DNA of 37,889 nucleotides from Patescibacteria group bacterium (GTDB taxonomy: Bacteria > Patescibacteriota > Patescibacteriia > UBA1558). Shown piece after piece: positions 28,540 to 37,889 of the stretch. Position 1 is the first letter of the stretch; each line of letters opens with the position of its first letter. The stretch spans positions 1 through 37,889 of the forward strand of contig JADHUR010000004.1 of the NCBI GenBank assembly GCA_016784445.1. The letters are read 5' to 3'. The position numbers and the translations under genes are program-made. A model generated the notes under the pieces. That model worked only from the letters and a program-made list of their open reading frames with translations, was not told the DNA's origin and made no database searches.

Positions 28540-28965
28540 ATGGTCAAAAAAATGGAGCTCGAAATGAACACAAGCACGATGTCACAGGTTATTCCTGTAT
28601 CACCACATTCAACATTGAATATCAATCAACTTGAATCTCTAAAAGGCGCAGCGCTCAATGAACTTGAAATAAAAGGACAGGATATTGATAGTCTGTTTAA
28701 CAGTTTTAAATCGTCAGAAGATGGAGGTAATCCACACTCTGGGGAAATAGCTGAAAGAGCAAGTCAATGCCAAGATCCAACAGTAGCAATGCTTCGATCA
28801 GATCCAATATGTGAATCTGTAACAAAGCTTCGAGATATGGTCATTCGTATTAATAAAGGTAAGTACAATAATCACTGTACTAGTTGTGGTGAGACAATAC
28901 CATTCGAAAGGTTGCTGAGAATACCAGAAACCTCTCGGTGTATACCGTGTAAAGAAAACGGCTAA
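28540..28965 (+). CDS. DksA/TraR-type C4 zinc-finger protein
   Basis: CTSCGETIPFERLLRIPETSRCIPC; actual start may be 28564 (GGAG-6 nt-ATGAACACA). Confidence 0.75.
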   Translation: MVKKMELEMNTSTMSQVIPVSPHSTLNINQLESLKGAALNELEIKGQDIDSLFNSFKSSEDGGNPHSGEIAERASQCQDPTVAMLRSDPICESVTKLRDMVIRINKGKYNNHCTSCGETIPFERLLRIPETSRCIPCKENG

Positions 28966-28992
28966 ACTGCAGGACAACAGAATAGCTAATTT

Positions 28993-29023
28993 AAAAAAGG
29001 CTCTCATAATGAGAGCCTTTTTT
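28993..29023. terminator. Bidirectional terminator
   Basis: AAAAAAGGCTCTCataatGAGAGCCTTTTTT. Confidence 0.9.
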
Positions 29024-29042
29024 CTTTTATCTATAAATATAA

Positions 29043-30194
29043 TTAGCTGGTTGACGCTGGTAAACACAGATCATTTGCACCATTTTTAGTATCAAAACAT
29101 CTATAATTTGCTGAACATGCATCATCATCATCACAGTCACACATTTTCTTATCAAAATAGCTATCATTATTACAATCTGCGTTTGAATTATCTTCCCAAC
29201 CATCTAATGATCTACAATCAGCGTCTACATTACACTCTTCAGGCTGAGGTCTACATTTATCTTGATAACCCGCCTCATCCGTACAAACCAAACCCGGTGC
29301 ACACTCTGCATTACTATCACAAGTGTCCCCTTCAACTCCTAAACTAAAACACCTATTATCAACACAGTTCAAACCATCATTACACTCACCCACATCTCTA
29401 CAAATAGAATTTCTTAAACCAAAAGAGCATTGATTAGTTTGAGTTTGACACAAAGTGTTAGGTTTAATATTCAAACAATCTGCATCACTACTACAATTTA
29501 TATTTATAATACTTTGACAGGCGTTATTATTTACAATACACATTCCCGGATAAATACCACACGATGCTTGTACATCTTCACTAGCACACATTGCCTGCTT
29601 TAAAGCAGCTTGACTATAATTATCCTTGAAATCCCCTTCATCATCTATAAAATCAAATTTTTTCGCATAATATTTAACTGCGTCACTAACAGCTGCTTGT
29701 GTAGAATTTTCTTGATCAACATATCCAAAAAAATCATTAATCATAGAACAATCTCTAACTATTGTTGGGCAGGACCCAATCTTGGGAGCTGGGGCATATA
29801 AGGGCTTAAATGTAGTTAAGGCCGGGTTAATAGTATTGAGCAACATAAACGATCCTAGAGCCAAAATAAGGCCAACCAGAGCACTAATAATGGTACTATT
29901 AGCCTCTCCAATAGCTCCTGCATTACCAGCTGCAAATATCCTCTTATAGCCACCAAACATTATCATTACAACAGCCAGTACTGATACCAAACCAATACCA
30001 TAATTATATATAGCTATAATATATTGTCCCAAACTTCCTGAGTTAATATTAATAGGTGAATCTTTTACAAAATCACTTCCCGGTATTGTAGTGCTTGGTA
30101 TGAACTTAATTTCTGAACCAGCAAATACTGGCATTGCAAATAATACAATAAATAATATTGCGAGTATTGAAATTGTTAGTTTGGTCTTTGACAT
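29043..30194 (-). CDS. VirB2/TrbC pilin-like two-TM protein with Cys-rich C-terminal extension
   Basis: Signal peptide, then GLVSVLAVVMIMFGGYKRIFAAGNAGAIGEANSTIISALVGLILALGSFMLLNTI; many Cys in C-terminal half. Confidence 0.7.
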   Translation of the reverse strand: MSKTKLTISILAILFIVLFAMPVFAGSEIKFIPSTTIPGSDFVKDSPININSGSLGQYIIAIYNYGIGLVSVLAVVMIMFGGYKRIFAAGNAGAIGEANSTIISALVGLILALGSFMLLNTINPALTTFKPLYAPAPKIGSCPTIVRDCSMINDFFGYVDQENSTQAAVSDAVKYYAKKFDFIDDEGDFKDNYSQAALKQAMCASEDVQASCGIYPGMCIVNNNACQSIININCSSDADCLNIKPNTLCQTQTNQCSFGLRNSICRDVGECNDGLNCVDNRCFSLGVEGDTCDSNAECAPGLVCTDEAGYQDKCRPQPEECNVDADCRSLDGWEDNSNADCNNDSYFDKKMCDCDDDDACSANYRCFDTKNGANDLCLPASTS

Positions 30195-30211
30195 AATATA
30201 TAAATAATAAT

Positions 30212-31438
30212 TTATCGAATACCTATTTCTTCTAAATTGCCAGTCATCTCATTTACAAAGTAAAGCGTACTACTGTCTGTTGATACTTGCAAGCCTATAG
30301 CACTTACATCATCAGGTGCTGCAATCATACGTTTACTACCAGTAATTAAATTAATTTCATAAAATACATCCTGAATACCATCTGCTAAATCTCTGAATAT
30401 ACCAGATAATTCTGGTAACTCTTCTGGTACTGCACAATATACTTTTTGTGAGCTATTGGTAAATACACATTTATCTGACCATGTATTAATACCAATATCT
30501 ACTTTATATGAACCAGTCCAATCTCCGCCCATATCTGCTAAATATAATGTTGGTCTATAACCCGACTTTGTATTATATACACTATATAGTATGAAATCCC
30601 CCTGTGGAGACCAAGAACTTTCAAATCCTCTACCATCTGTAACAAGTGATTTAATATTTCCACCTGATTGACCAATTGGAAATACTTCTTGTCTTTCAAA
30701 ATCTATACCCTCTCTATATGTTGCTACAATTTCACCAGCTGGCGACCAATCTATTTGTACATCTTTTTCTTTCTCACCCAAGTGTTCAACAAATAATACT
30801 CCAGATCCATCAAAGTTTGTTGTTACTATCCAATTATTATCTGGGAAATCTGAAATAACTTTAGCTGCAATCTTTTCACCACTTTGGTCAAAAGAAAAAT
30901 CTTGCAACTCCTTTGGTAAAGATATTTGCTTCTCTTTACTAAAATCATAAAAAATATTATGTCCGTCTGGATATTCAAGTATTGCCCTATCACCTTTTCT
31001 TGACCAGGCAATGTTTTCTACATCATAAAAAGACTTATCACTTAAAGGCGTTATCTGGCCAGAGGCATAGCTATAGAACTTACCATCATCTCCATTATAA
31101 TATACAAGTGAACCATTAGTAGTTTTACTAATAGCAATTACTTCATGATCAATAACTGTATCTGCTTCTACTGCAATTACTTCATCTGTTCTAATATATG
31201 GCAAGTCTGGCGATGTAATTGGTAACCCTGTTACAGGATTAACAGAAACTGGTCTATCCCCTGTATCATCACCTATATCTGGAAGTCCACCAATTGGTTG
31301 TCCAGCTGGAGGTGTAATTATAACTGGAGGTGGTGTTGGAGCAAAGAACATAGAATATAAAAACCAAGCCATTAAAAAAACAATAGCTATAAAACCTAGT
31401 ATCATTAATATTCTTTTATATTTTGGATCTATTGTCAT
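30212..31438 (-). CDS. TM-anchored TolB/WD40-like beta-propeller protein
   Basis: N-terminal TM; repeated IAWSRKGDRAILEY / WSPAGEIVATY / SWSPQGDFILYSVY blades. Confidence 0.75.
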   Translation of the reverse strand: MTIDPKYKRILMILGFIAIVFLMAWFLYSMFFAPTPPPVIITPPAGQPIGGLPDIGDDTGDRPVSVNPVTGLPITSPDLPYIRTDEVIAVEADTVIDHEVIAISKTTNGSLVYYNGDDGKFYSYASGQITPLSDKSFYDVENIAWSRKGDRAILEYPDGHNIFYDFSKEKQISLPKELQDFSFDQSGEKIAAKVISDFPDNNWIVTTNFDGSGVLFVEHLGEKEKDVQIDWSPAGEIVATYREGIDFERQEVFPIGQSGGNIKSLVTDGRGFESSWSPQGDFILYSVYNTKSGYRPTLYLADMGGDWTGSYKVDIGINTWSDKCVFTNSSQKVYCAVPEELPELSGIFRDLADGIQDVFYEINLITGSKRMIAAPDDVSAIGLQVSTDSSTLYFVNEMTGNLEEIGIR

Positions 31439-31905
31439 AAACCTAATGCATCAAGTCCCACTTCAAGTGGATTAACTATTATATAAAGTATAACTAAAAT
31501 TATTAACACTGAAAAAAATTGAACCATTACAGCAGCCCACACAAATAATGAAGTATAAATATTTACGTCCACTCTAACCCCTTTTACCTCAATATTTGCT
31601 ATCTTAATTGCAAACCACCAAATAAATGCTGTAAAAGATGGAATTATTCCCGCCAGTGGAACAAACCCTCCCGCTGCTAATCCTTTAAGCCACCTACTAA
31701 TATATCTCTTTGCAATAAAACTCGTTAACTTTTTCTTCTCTTCTTCCAATCTTTCTCTTAATTCTTGCTGTAAGCGTTCTTTTAAAGAACCTGCCATTCC
31801 ATCTATCTGAATATCTAAAGAACCCTCATCACTTTGTTCTAATTCTTCACGTTCTCGACGTATAGTTTCATCAAACTCTTCTTTAAATTTATCTTTATCT
31901 ACCAT
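31435..31905 (-). CDS. Hypothetical membrane protein in T4SS-like operon
   Basis: 156 aa; 4-nt overlap with downstream gene; charged coil plus TMs. Confidence 0.75.
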   Translation of the reverse strand: MVDKDKFKEEFDETIRREREELEQSDEGSLDIQIDGMAGSLKERLQQELRERLEEEKKKLTSFIAKRYISRWLKGLAAGGFVPLAGIIPSFTAFIWWFAIKIANIEVKGVRVDVNIYTSLFVWAAVMVQFFSVLIILVILYIIVNPLEVGLDALGL

Positions 31906-32474
31906 TATTCCACTAAATACATACTATTAATCAGCCAAGAATCTCCAGATGCAACCAAATCTACTTCATAACTTAAATATTCTATCTCTTCATCATCACC
32001 AATTGTCTTTTGTAATTGAACATCTACATTAATAGTATACCCATCACCTTCTTCAACTATAGACTGACTTAATACTTTTGCAGAAACACCATAAAATTCA
32101 TCTAATGGATGATCACTTTTTAATTGAAGTAATTCCCTTTGCGCATATTGCATCATACTTTCTGTCATCTGTGATTCTAATACATTAATATTCTCTCCCC
32201 AATTTTCATTTGAATAACTAAGAAAACGAGCCACAAAATTACGAGACAAAGCACGTGCTCCCATCTCCTCATCATTCATTTGTTTCATTTCCGTATTGAC
32301 TACACTTGAATCTAAATTATTTGCATCATATACCTGTGGTACAAATATTTCTTCTGTAGTATCTGGCTTACCCATCATAGACAAAATAGCAATAATAATT
32401 ATCAATAAAACAATAACAGCTCCTATAATTATCATTTGCCTTCTTGTTAAATTAAGCTCCATATATTTATACAA
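31905..32474 (-). CDS. VirB8/NTF2-like membrane protein
   Basis: N-terminal TM then soluble domain ending YLSYEVDLVASGDSWLINSMYLVE. Confidence 0.5.
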   Translation of the reverse strand: MYKYMELNLTRRQMIIIGAVIVLLIIIIAILSMMGKPDTTEEIFVPQVYDANNLDSSVVNTEMKQMNDEEMGARALSRNFVARFLSYSNENWGENINVLESQMTESMMQYAQRELLQLKSDHPLDEFYGVSAKVLSQSIVEEGDGYTINVDVQLQKTIGDDEEIEYLSYEVDLVASGDSWLINSMYLVE

Positions 32475-32482
32475 ATTAATTA

Positions 32483-34342
32483 TTATTTCTTATTATCTTG
32501 TTCTGCAGCAAACTCTTTTTTAGCTTCTTCAATTTCAAGTAATTGTTTTGGATCTGATGTAATAACTTGATCTTCAGCATAAGAAGCTACCACTTGAATA
32601 GCAGCATGCTTAGTGCCAGCAAAAAATATACCCGTTCCAACTCTACCTTCAAGTAATAGATACTTCTCTCCCTCTGTTAACATAAAAACCTTTTGGACAT
32701 TATCTATAGCCGCTGCAGATTGTTTTAATAAAATCTGCATGGCTGAATTAGTTACAATCGCTCTGCCATATTTATTATTCAAAAAGTCATTAACATCTTG
32801 AGTAATTGTAGTAACACCTAAATAATATTTACGACAACGTTTAACAAGTGCAAAGATAAACTTTGCTGAATCATCATGTTGCATTAACCACCAGGCCTCA
32901 TCAATAACAAGTATTCTTTTCTTCATTTGTGAGCGAACAACATTCCAAATATAATTTACAATTGTATAAATACCGATAGGTCTAAGCTCATCTTCTAAAT
33001 CACGTACAGAAAATACAACCAATTGATTATTCATATCTACATTTGTCTGATTATTAAGAAGTCCTGAGAATGTACCAGTAGTATATTTCTGCAGTCGAAG
33101 TGCTAAATCCTCTCCACCTTCCATACCAGCAAGCACTTGTTCTAAATCACTCATTATTGGAGGTTCTACAATAGATAAATCACTATCTGGTCCAATATCT
33201 TTCTTGGCATAAGTTTCAAGTATTGCTCTATCTATAATAGAATCCTCTTGATGAGTAAATTCACCAAGCATGATTTTAAGAAGTCCTTTTATTGTAATAA
33301 CAGCCGAACGTAATATATCTGCTGGCTTTGTATCTCCGCCAACTCCACGAGGAAGATCAAATGGATTAATTTTACTTTCTGAATTTAATGAAACATTAAC
33401 ATATGTTCCATTAGTAGCTTCAGCTAAATATTTATATTCATTTTCTGGGTCAATAATAATAACTTCCGTACCCATCATTAAACTTCTTAAAACCTCTAAT
33501 TTAACAGCATAGCTTTTACCAGCACCAGATGTTGCGAACACACAAGCATTAGCATTCTGCAATGTAAATCTATCAAATATTATAAGACTATTATTGTGAC
33601 GATTAATACCATATAAAATACCGTCATCTGAAGTAAGGTCTGAAGATATGAACGGGAATGAAGAAGCAGCTGGTGATGAGTTCATATTTACAGAAACCAT
33701 TATTTCATCATTACCAAGTGGCAAGGTTGAATTAAAACCTTGCTCTGCCTGATACAATGCTCTTTTTGACATAACTAGCTTTGCGCCAATAATAGATTCA
33801 ACACTGTCTGTTAATTTATCTAATTCTTCTTTATCATCTGCATAAACAGTAATATATAAAGCATATTGAAAAAACTTTTCAATACCTTGCGTTAAATCAT
33901 CTCTTAATGACTCAACATCTCTTAAGGCCGTTTCTTTAATAGGATCACGGGGTGCACCTTTTTCTGCCTCTGCATATATTTCAGCTTCAAGCGTTCCAAC
34001 CTTATTCTTTAATTGTTTTAATACAATCTTAGCTGGTACTGGATAGAAAAACATTGAAATATCTAATGGTGCATTCAAATTAATAACCGGTGCAAACCAA
34101 CCAAGAGATACATATCTTGGGAATGTAAATACAAATATAGTTCTAACAAACTTTTGACCCAATCTTAAATAGTCATTTGTTATTGCCATGCTAGATGGTG
34201 CTACAAGCTCACGTACTGAAGTTACACCTTCACGGTATTTCTTTTCAGCCTCAAGCGCTTCCTTAGCCTTCATATTATCCACCTCTTTTGCAGGTATTGG
34301 CTTTGGTATAGCTTCTGTTTTTATTGAATCAATTTTTATCAT
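32483..34342 (-). CDS. VirB4/TraC-like ATPase (ATPase-domain half)
   Basis: Walker A ATSGAGKSYAVKLEV; IIDPENEYKYLAEATNGTYVNVS; RILVIDEAWWLMQ. Confidence 0.92.
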   Translation of the reverse strand: MIKIDSIKTEAIPKPIPAKEVDNMKAKEALEAEKKYREGVTSVRELVAPSSMAITNDYLRLGQKFVRTIFVFTFPRYVSLGWFAPVINLNAPLDISMFFYPVPAKIVLKQLKNKVGTLEAEIYAEAEKGAPRDPIKETALRDVESLRDDLTQGIEKFFQYALYITVYADDKEELDKLTDSVESIIGAKLVMSKRALYQAEQGFNSTLPLGNDEIMVSVNMNSSPAASSFPFISSDLTSDDGILYGINRHNNSLIIFDRFTLQNANACVFATSGAGKSYAVKLEVLRSLMMGTEVIIIDPENEYKYLAEATNGTYVNVSLNSESKINPFDLPRGVGGDTKPADILRSAVITIKGLLKIMLGEFTHQEDSIIDRAILETYAKKDIGPDSDLSIVEPPIMSDLEQVLAGMEGGEDLALRLQKYTTGTFSGLLNNQTNVDMNNQLVVFSVRDLEDELRPIGIYTIVNYIWNVVRSQMKKRILVIDEAWWLMQHDDSAKFIFALVKRCRKYYLGVTTITQDVNDFLNNKYGRAIVTNSAMQILLKQSAAAIDNVQKVFMLTEGEKYLLLEGRVGTGIFFAGTKHAAIQVVASYAEDQVITSDPKQLLEIEEAKKEFAAEQDNKK

Positions 34343-35022
34343 TGATTTTCTATATTTATTTCATTAATATCTTTAATCTTTTCAAATTGAGAAACCATTG
34401 GATTATATGTATTATATAGTGATTCAATTAATCCTTGAGTATCTAATCTAATTGAAGAGAGCCCCATTCCTCTTAAACCAGCTTCAACAAGTGCTACTCT
34501 TCTCTCTAATTCATTCTTATATTCATTAAATTGTTTCTTACTTAAATTTATAGCTTTAGTTGGAGAAAATACTTCAGATAATTGTGTGGTAAATGTTTTC
34601 TTCGTACTTGATGAGCCAGGCTCATAAGGAATAATTACATAAAACTTCTTACTCATAATATCTCCTAAGTCTAAAAGCTCAACTATATATTTCTTATATT
34701 CAGCGAGCTGAATCTTCATTAAATCATTTGTTGTCTTCTTAAACCGTTCATCTATTTTCAACAGATATGAATCAATATTGAGTTTACGAGATTGAACACA
34801 AATTTGTAATGGAAAATCTACTGAATTTAATAAAGCAACATAACCCTGTACTATGCCCTGTTGTTCATCTTCATTCTTTAATGCAAAATTAATTGAAGAT
34901 GTTAAAAGTACAGCTCTTAAGCCACCTGACTTTAATACAACAGTATCATCACGAACAGTAGAAATAAATAAATATTTCTCTGTAGATTGTATTCCTTTAT
35001 TTTTTGCATTCTTATTTTTCAT
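34339..35022 (-). CDS. VirB4/TraC N-terminal-domain-like protein
   Basis: LFISTVRDDTVVLKSGGLRAVLLTSSINFALKNEDEQQGIVQGYVALLNSVDFPLQICVQSRKLN; 4-nt overlap with ATPase gene. Confidence 0.75.
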   Translation of the reverse strand: MKNKNAKNKGIQSTEKYLFISTVRDDTVVLKSGGLRAVLLTSSINFALKNEDEQQGIVQGYVALLNSVDFPLQICVQSRKLNIDSYLLKIDERFKKTTNDLMKIQLAEYKKYIVELLDLGDIMSKKFYVIIPYEPGSSSTKKTFTTQLSEVFSPTKAINLSKKQFNEYKNELERRVALVEAGLRGMGLSSIRLDTQGLIESLYNTYNPMVSQFEKIKDINEINIENQ

Positions 35023-35025
35023 AAT

Positions 35026-35505
35026 TTATTCCAATTCTTTATCTATATTTATTGGCTCATTATCTAAATTATCTCTCAATACATCCTCTCCTTGATAAGC
35101 ACCACCTGTATCTATTATTAAAGATAATTCAGATAAACGTGAGGCACTCATTTGTCTTCGTGCAGATACTGGTTTATTGTCATTAATATTTTCTTCAGTT
35201 TCTTTTTGAGTCTGTTTTACAAATGCCTGCCTTTTCCAAATCCTTACTTTTGCAGACTTCATTGTCTTAATATAATTAAGCATAAAGATATGAAAGGGTG
35301 CACCATTTACTTTTATAAAAGCAAAAGCCACTGTAGCAATACCTATAATAACCGCCTCAACAATAAATAATGAAAAATCTGATAATTTATAAGATACGAA
35401 GCCGAACATCAATCCGACAAGTCCTATTAAAAACTGTCTTGTTGTAATAGGTCCAAAAATCTTACTTTCAACATCAATAAATTGTGGAACAATAAACTTC
35501 TGCAT
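35026..35505 (-). CDS. PrgI family protein
   Basis: KFIVPQFIDVESKIFGPITTRQFLIGLVGLMFGFVSYKL; located upstream of VirB4-like gene. Confidence 0.85.
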   Translation of the reverse strand: MQKFIVPQFIDVESKIFGPITTRQFLIGLVGLMFGFVSYKLSDFSLFIVEAVIIGIATVAFAFIKVNGAPFHIFMLNYIKTMKSAKVRIWKRQAFVKQTQKETEENINDNKPVSARRQMSASRLSELSLIIDTGGAYQGEDVLRDNLDNEPINIDKELE

Positions 35506-35507
35506 AA

Positions 35508-36623
35508 TTAAAATCTAAGCTTTGCATTTAAATCTGATATTGCATCAAACTCCTCAACAGTTAAAGATGCTTGTCCAGCATTTGTCTGTTGTTTTATTAT
35601 AGAGTCAACCGGTAGTCCATCTTCTAAACTTGCTCTCCCTAGCTTTACATATAGTCCATATACCGGGCTTGCCTGCCAAGCTTGAATAACTCTATCCTTT
35701 TCAGCAATTGATCCAGAAGATAATGAGTCTATTCTCTCTTTAATTCTATCTACTATTGAAGATGCATTCGACCCCAATCTTCTAAACATATTTAAATCTA
35801 ATTGCCTAAGCTCATCTACTGGTCCCACCAATTTAGTAAAGTTCTTAACCTCATCCATAGCTACTTTACCAGCCGGAACAGTTTGAGAACGCTTATTCCA
35901 AGAGAATATTCTTTTCTCTGGTTTTGGAACTTGCTTCTTAACAACAAAGCTATCTTCATTGCCTACAGAATTATCTTGTCCCAAGTTTGCAATACCGCCT
36001 TTTGCTGCTTCATTTGCAGACTTAATCATATTTGCTTGCTTGTCTATAGTATCTCTAATTTCATCCTTAGCTTCTTTTTCAGCATTTGCTATCCTGTCTG
36101 CAATATGTGGTTTCTGTTCTAATTTCTTAGCATCAATTTGAAGACTGACAACCTCTCCTCCATTACTTTTAATTTGTTTATCTATTTCCTTGATAACATT
36201 CAATAGACTATCTATATCTGCATTGTCTAATCCAACATCTCCAGACTCCCAAGTTCCTTGAAGACTTGTTCTTAGGTCTACAGCGGTTCTAGCGCCACGA
36301 AAAAAAGATAATAACAATCTAGAAAACCTTTCCTTAACCTCAATAGAAAGTTGCAGGGAAAATTCATCTATTAATCTTGTTATTATTTTTTCTAATCCAA
36401 ATTTTGGTGGCTGCTTTACAATAACTGGCGCTGGTGGAGCAAGTATAGGTTCTTCCATGCCAGTATCTATTATTGCCTGAGACTTCTGCATTCTACTTGT
36501 AGTACTAGCAACAGCTTTACTTGCCAACCATTGTTGGTAATTAATTAGCTTACCTTCTTGCCATATTTTGAATTTGCCGTCCTTATCTTTAACAGCGTAT
36601 TCTTTAACGATAAAATCGTCCAT
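35508..36623 (-). CDS. Hypothetical protein, first gene of T4SS-like operon
   Basis: 371 aa ORF tightly linked to prgI-like gene. Confidence 0.7.
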   Translation of the reverse strand: MDDFIVKEYAVKDKDGKFKIWQEGKLINYQQWLASKAVASTTSRMQKSQAIIDTGMEEPILAPPAPVIVKQPPKFGLEKIITRLIDEFSLQLSIEVKERFSRLLLSFFRGARTAVDLRTSLQGTWESGDVGLDNADIDSLLNVIKEIDKQIKSNGGEVVSLQIDAKKLEQKPHIADRIANAEKEAKDEIRDTIDKQANMIKSANEAAKGGIANLGQDNSVGNEDSFVVKKQVPKPEKRIFSWNKRSQTVPAGKVAMDEVKNFTKLVGPVDELRQLDLNMFRRLGSNASSIVDRIKERIDSLSSGSIAEKDRVIQAWQASPVYGLYVKLGRASLEDGLPVDSIIKQQTNAGQASLTVEEFDAISDLNAKLRF

Positions 36624-36674
36624 AAAAAATATTATTATATGGTAAATTATAACATAAAGTCAGCTAATGAACAA

Positions 36675-37889
36675 CTAGTTTTTCTTCTTCAAAACTACTA
36701 TTTCACGACAAACTCTTTGTCCTTCACGACAATAGAAGTATGATTGCCTATGTTCGGTAATTCTTTCTATAGATATTTCTAAATTATCTAAATAGTCTAT
36801 TGTTTCTAAATTTAAATCATCTAACTTATCTTTTAGACTTAAAAACAATTTATTATCTTGTCTGTCTACAAAAACTGGCCATACCATTACTACTATACCC
36901 CCTGGTTTTAGAACTTTGGCAAACTCTTTTAAAGTTATTGTATATAGATCCTGTAATTGTCTCTTTATATTCTTTATCTGTACATCATTCTCTCTACCAC
37001 GTAATGGTGGTCCTAAATATGGTTCTGTTACAATTAAATCTATAGACTCTTCATCATAATGTTTAGACAGATCTTCAACCTTCAGCCTTATAATCTCTGG
37101 TATATCATTTAAAACATTATATTGCTGCCACCATACTAGATTACTTTCCGTATCTTCAATAGCCTCTTTACTTTTGTCTGACCCATATATATTAGTAAAC
37201 CCTAAAGCTAATGCTTCGAGTATTACAGTCCCCGATCCACAGAAAGGATCTAGAATAGTTTTTGTATTATCTGTACTTGCAAGATTTAACATCATACGTG
37301 CAAGTTTAGGTGGAAGCATTCCTGATATAGCATCTTTACCTGGCTTACCATAATCTCTTTTAGAAAAAGAATCATAATCTTGGACAGCTAATGTTACACC
37401 AAAGAAAATCTCTTCCTTGTATTTTATTAATACTATATCTGCTCCTTGCTCAATCATTTTTTCTTTATGAACAATTACAGAAGATAATTCATCATCTTTA
37501 GACTCAACCAGCCTAGACTTAATACCCTTACCCTTTAACTCTTTCTTATAGTTTAAGCCCAATCTGCGTAATAATGGTTGAGCTTTCTTTAATTCAGATT
37601 TAGAAAAATTATATAAAGAAAAACCAAATCTGAATTTATCTTCACATTCTTCTTCTATGCCATTAATATCTAAATCTTCTAATGAAGATAATATATTAAT
37701 GATTTCACCATATTTCTTACTACCGCCCAGTTTATTGAAAAAGTCATCATTAAGCTCTGGACATGTAATAATTAATGCTGTCTTAATAGCAAGATCTACT
37801 TTAAAATCTATATTCTCCACTTTAAACTGAGAAATTATCTCAGCTACTGATAACTCGGGATTAATACCGAGTGCAAAAAAGTATTGTTT
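36675..37889 (-). CDS. TRM11-like / UPF0020 family RNA (or DNA) methylase, runs off right edge
   Basis: DPFCGSGTVILEALALGFTNIYGSDKS, VTEPYLGPP; frame stays open upstream of the track start: KQYFFALGINPELSVAEIISQFKVENIDFKVD. Confidence 0.9.
   Translation of the reverse strand, partial: KQYFFALGINPELSVAEIISQFKVENIDFKVDLAIKTALIITCPELNDDFFNKLGGSKKYGEIINILSSLEDLDINGIEEECEDKFRFGFSLYNFSKSELKKAQPLLRRLGLNYKKELKGKGIKSRLVESKDDELSSVIVHKEKMIEQGADIVLIKYKEEIFFGVTLAVQDYDSFSKRDYGKPGKDAISGMLPPKLARMMLNLASTDNTKTILDPFCGSGTVILEALALGFTNIYGSDKSKEAIEDTESNLVWWQQYNVLNDIPEIIRLKVEDLSKHYDEESIDLIVTEPYLGPPLRGRENDVQIKNIKRQLQDLYTITLKEFAKVLKPGGIVVMVWPVFVDRQDNKLFLSLKDKLDDLNLETIDYLDNLEISIERITEHRQSYFYCREGQRVCREIVVLKKKN

Noticed and set aside
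29108-29347. Plus-strand ORF starting MLNMHHHHHSH (His-rich)
   Set aside because: Antisense to the Asp/Cys-rich codons of the 29043-30194 gene; compositional artefact with no RBS support
29043-37889. Integrated conjugative element
   Set aside because: No integrase, relaxase, coupling protein or flanking repeats visible; linked genes look chromosomal
1-37889. CRISPR array or tandem repeats
   Set aside because: No regularly spaced direct repeats seen; repeated AT-rich words are compositional

Overview
The window is AT-rich bacterial DNA. Its gene content (DUF4012 protein, GldA/GldF/GldG/DUF4340 cassette, PrgI/VirB4-like cluster, RlmN, RecG, DnaG-RpoD) looks like a Candidate Phyla Radiation/Patescibacteria genome; this placement is inference. 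Most genes are on the minus strand. From left to right: (1) a ~4 kb block (about 140-4190) with visibly higher GC and strong AGGAGG ribosome-binding sites, encoding a GH114-like lipoprotein, two other lipoproteins and an outer-membrane beta-barrel-like protein; (2) Wzz-like and DUF4012 proteins; (3) a Gld-type ABC cassette; (4) YibE/F; (5) a tRNA cluster (initiator tRNA, a tRNA with a 4-nt enlarged anticodon arm, a tRNA interrupted by ~158 nt) behind a 64-aa ORF; (6) GT4, acyltransferase-like, TsaC/Sua5, NUDIX, a divergent S41 protein with a J-domain-like segment, and a receiver-like protein lacking the phospho-Asp; (7) RlmN, BaiN/HI0933-like flavoprotein, tRNA-Asn, RpoD with a Lys-rich tail, DnaG; (8) tRNA-Arg(GCG), two tRNA-Ser, RecG; (9) a DksA-type zinc-finger gene with a long structured leader and a mini-ORF; (10) a VirB2/VirB8/VirB4/PrgI-like type IV secretion-related operon; (11) a TRM11-like methylase running off the right edge. 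No CRISPR array, rRNA gene or transposase was recognised. All family calls are from motif recognition by eye; no searches were run.
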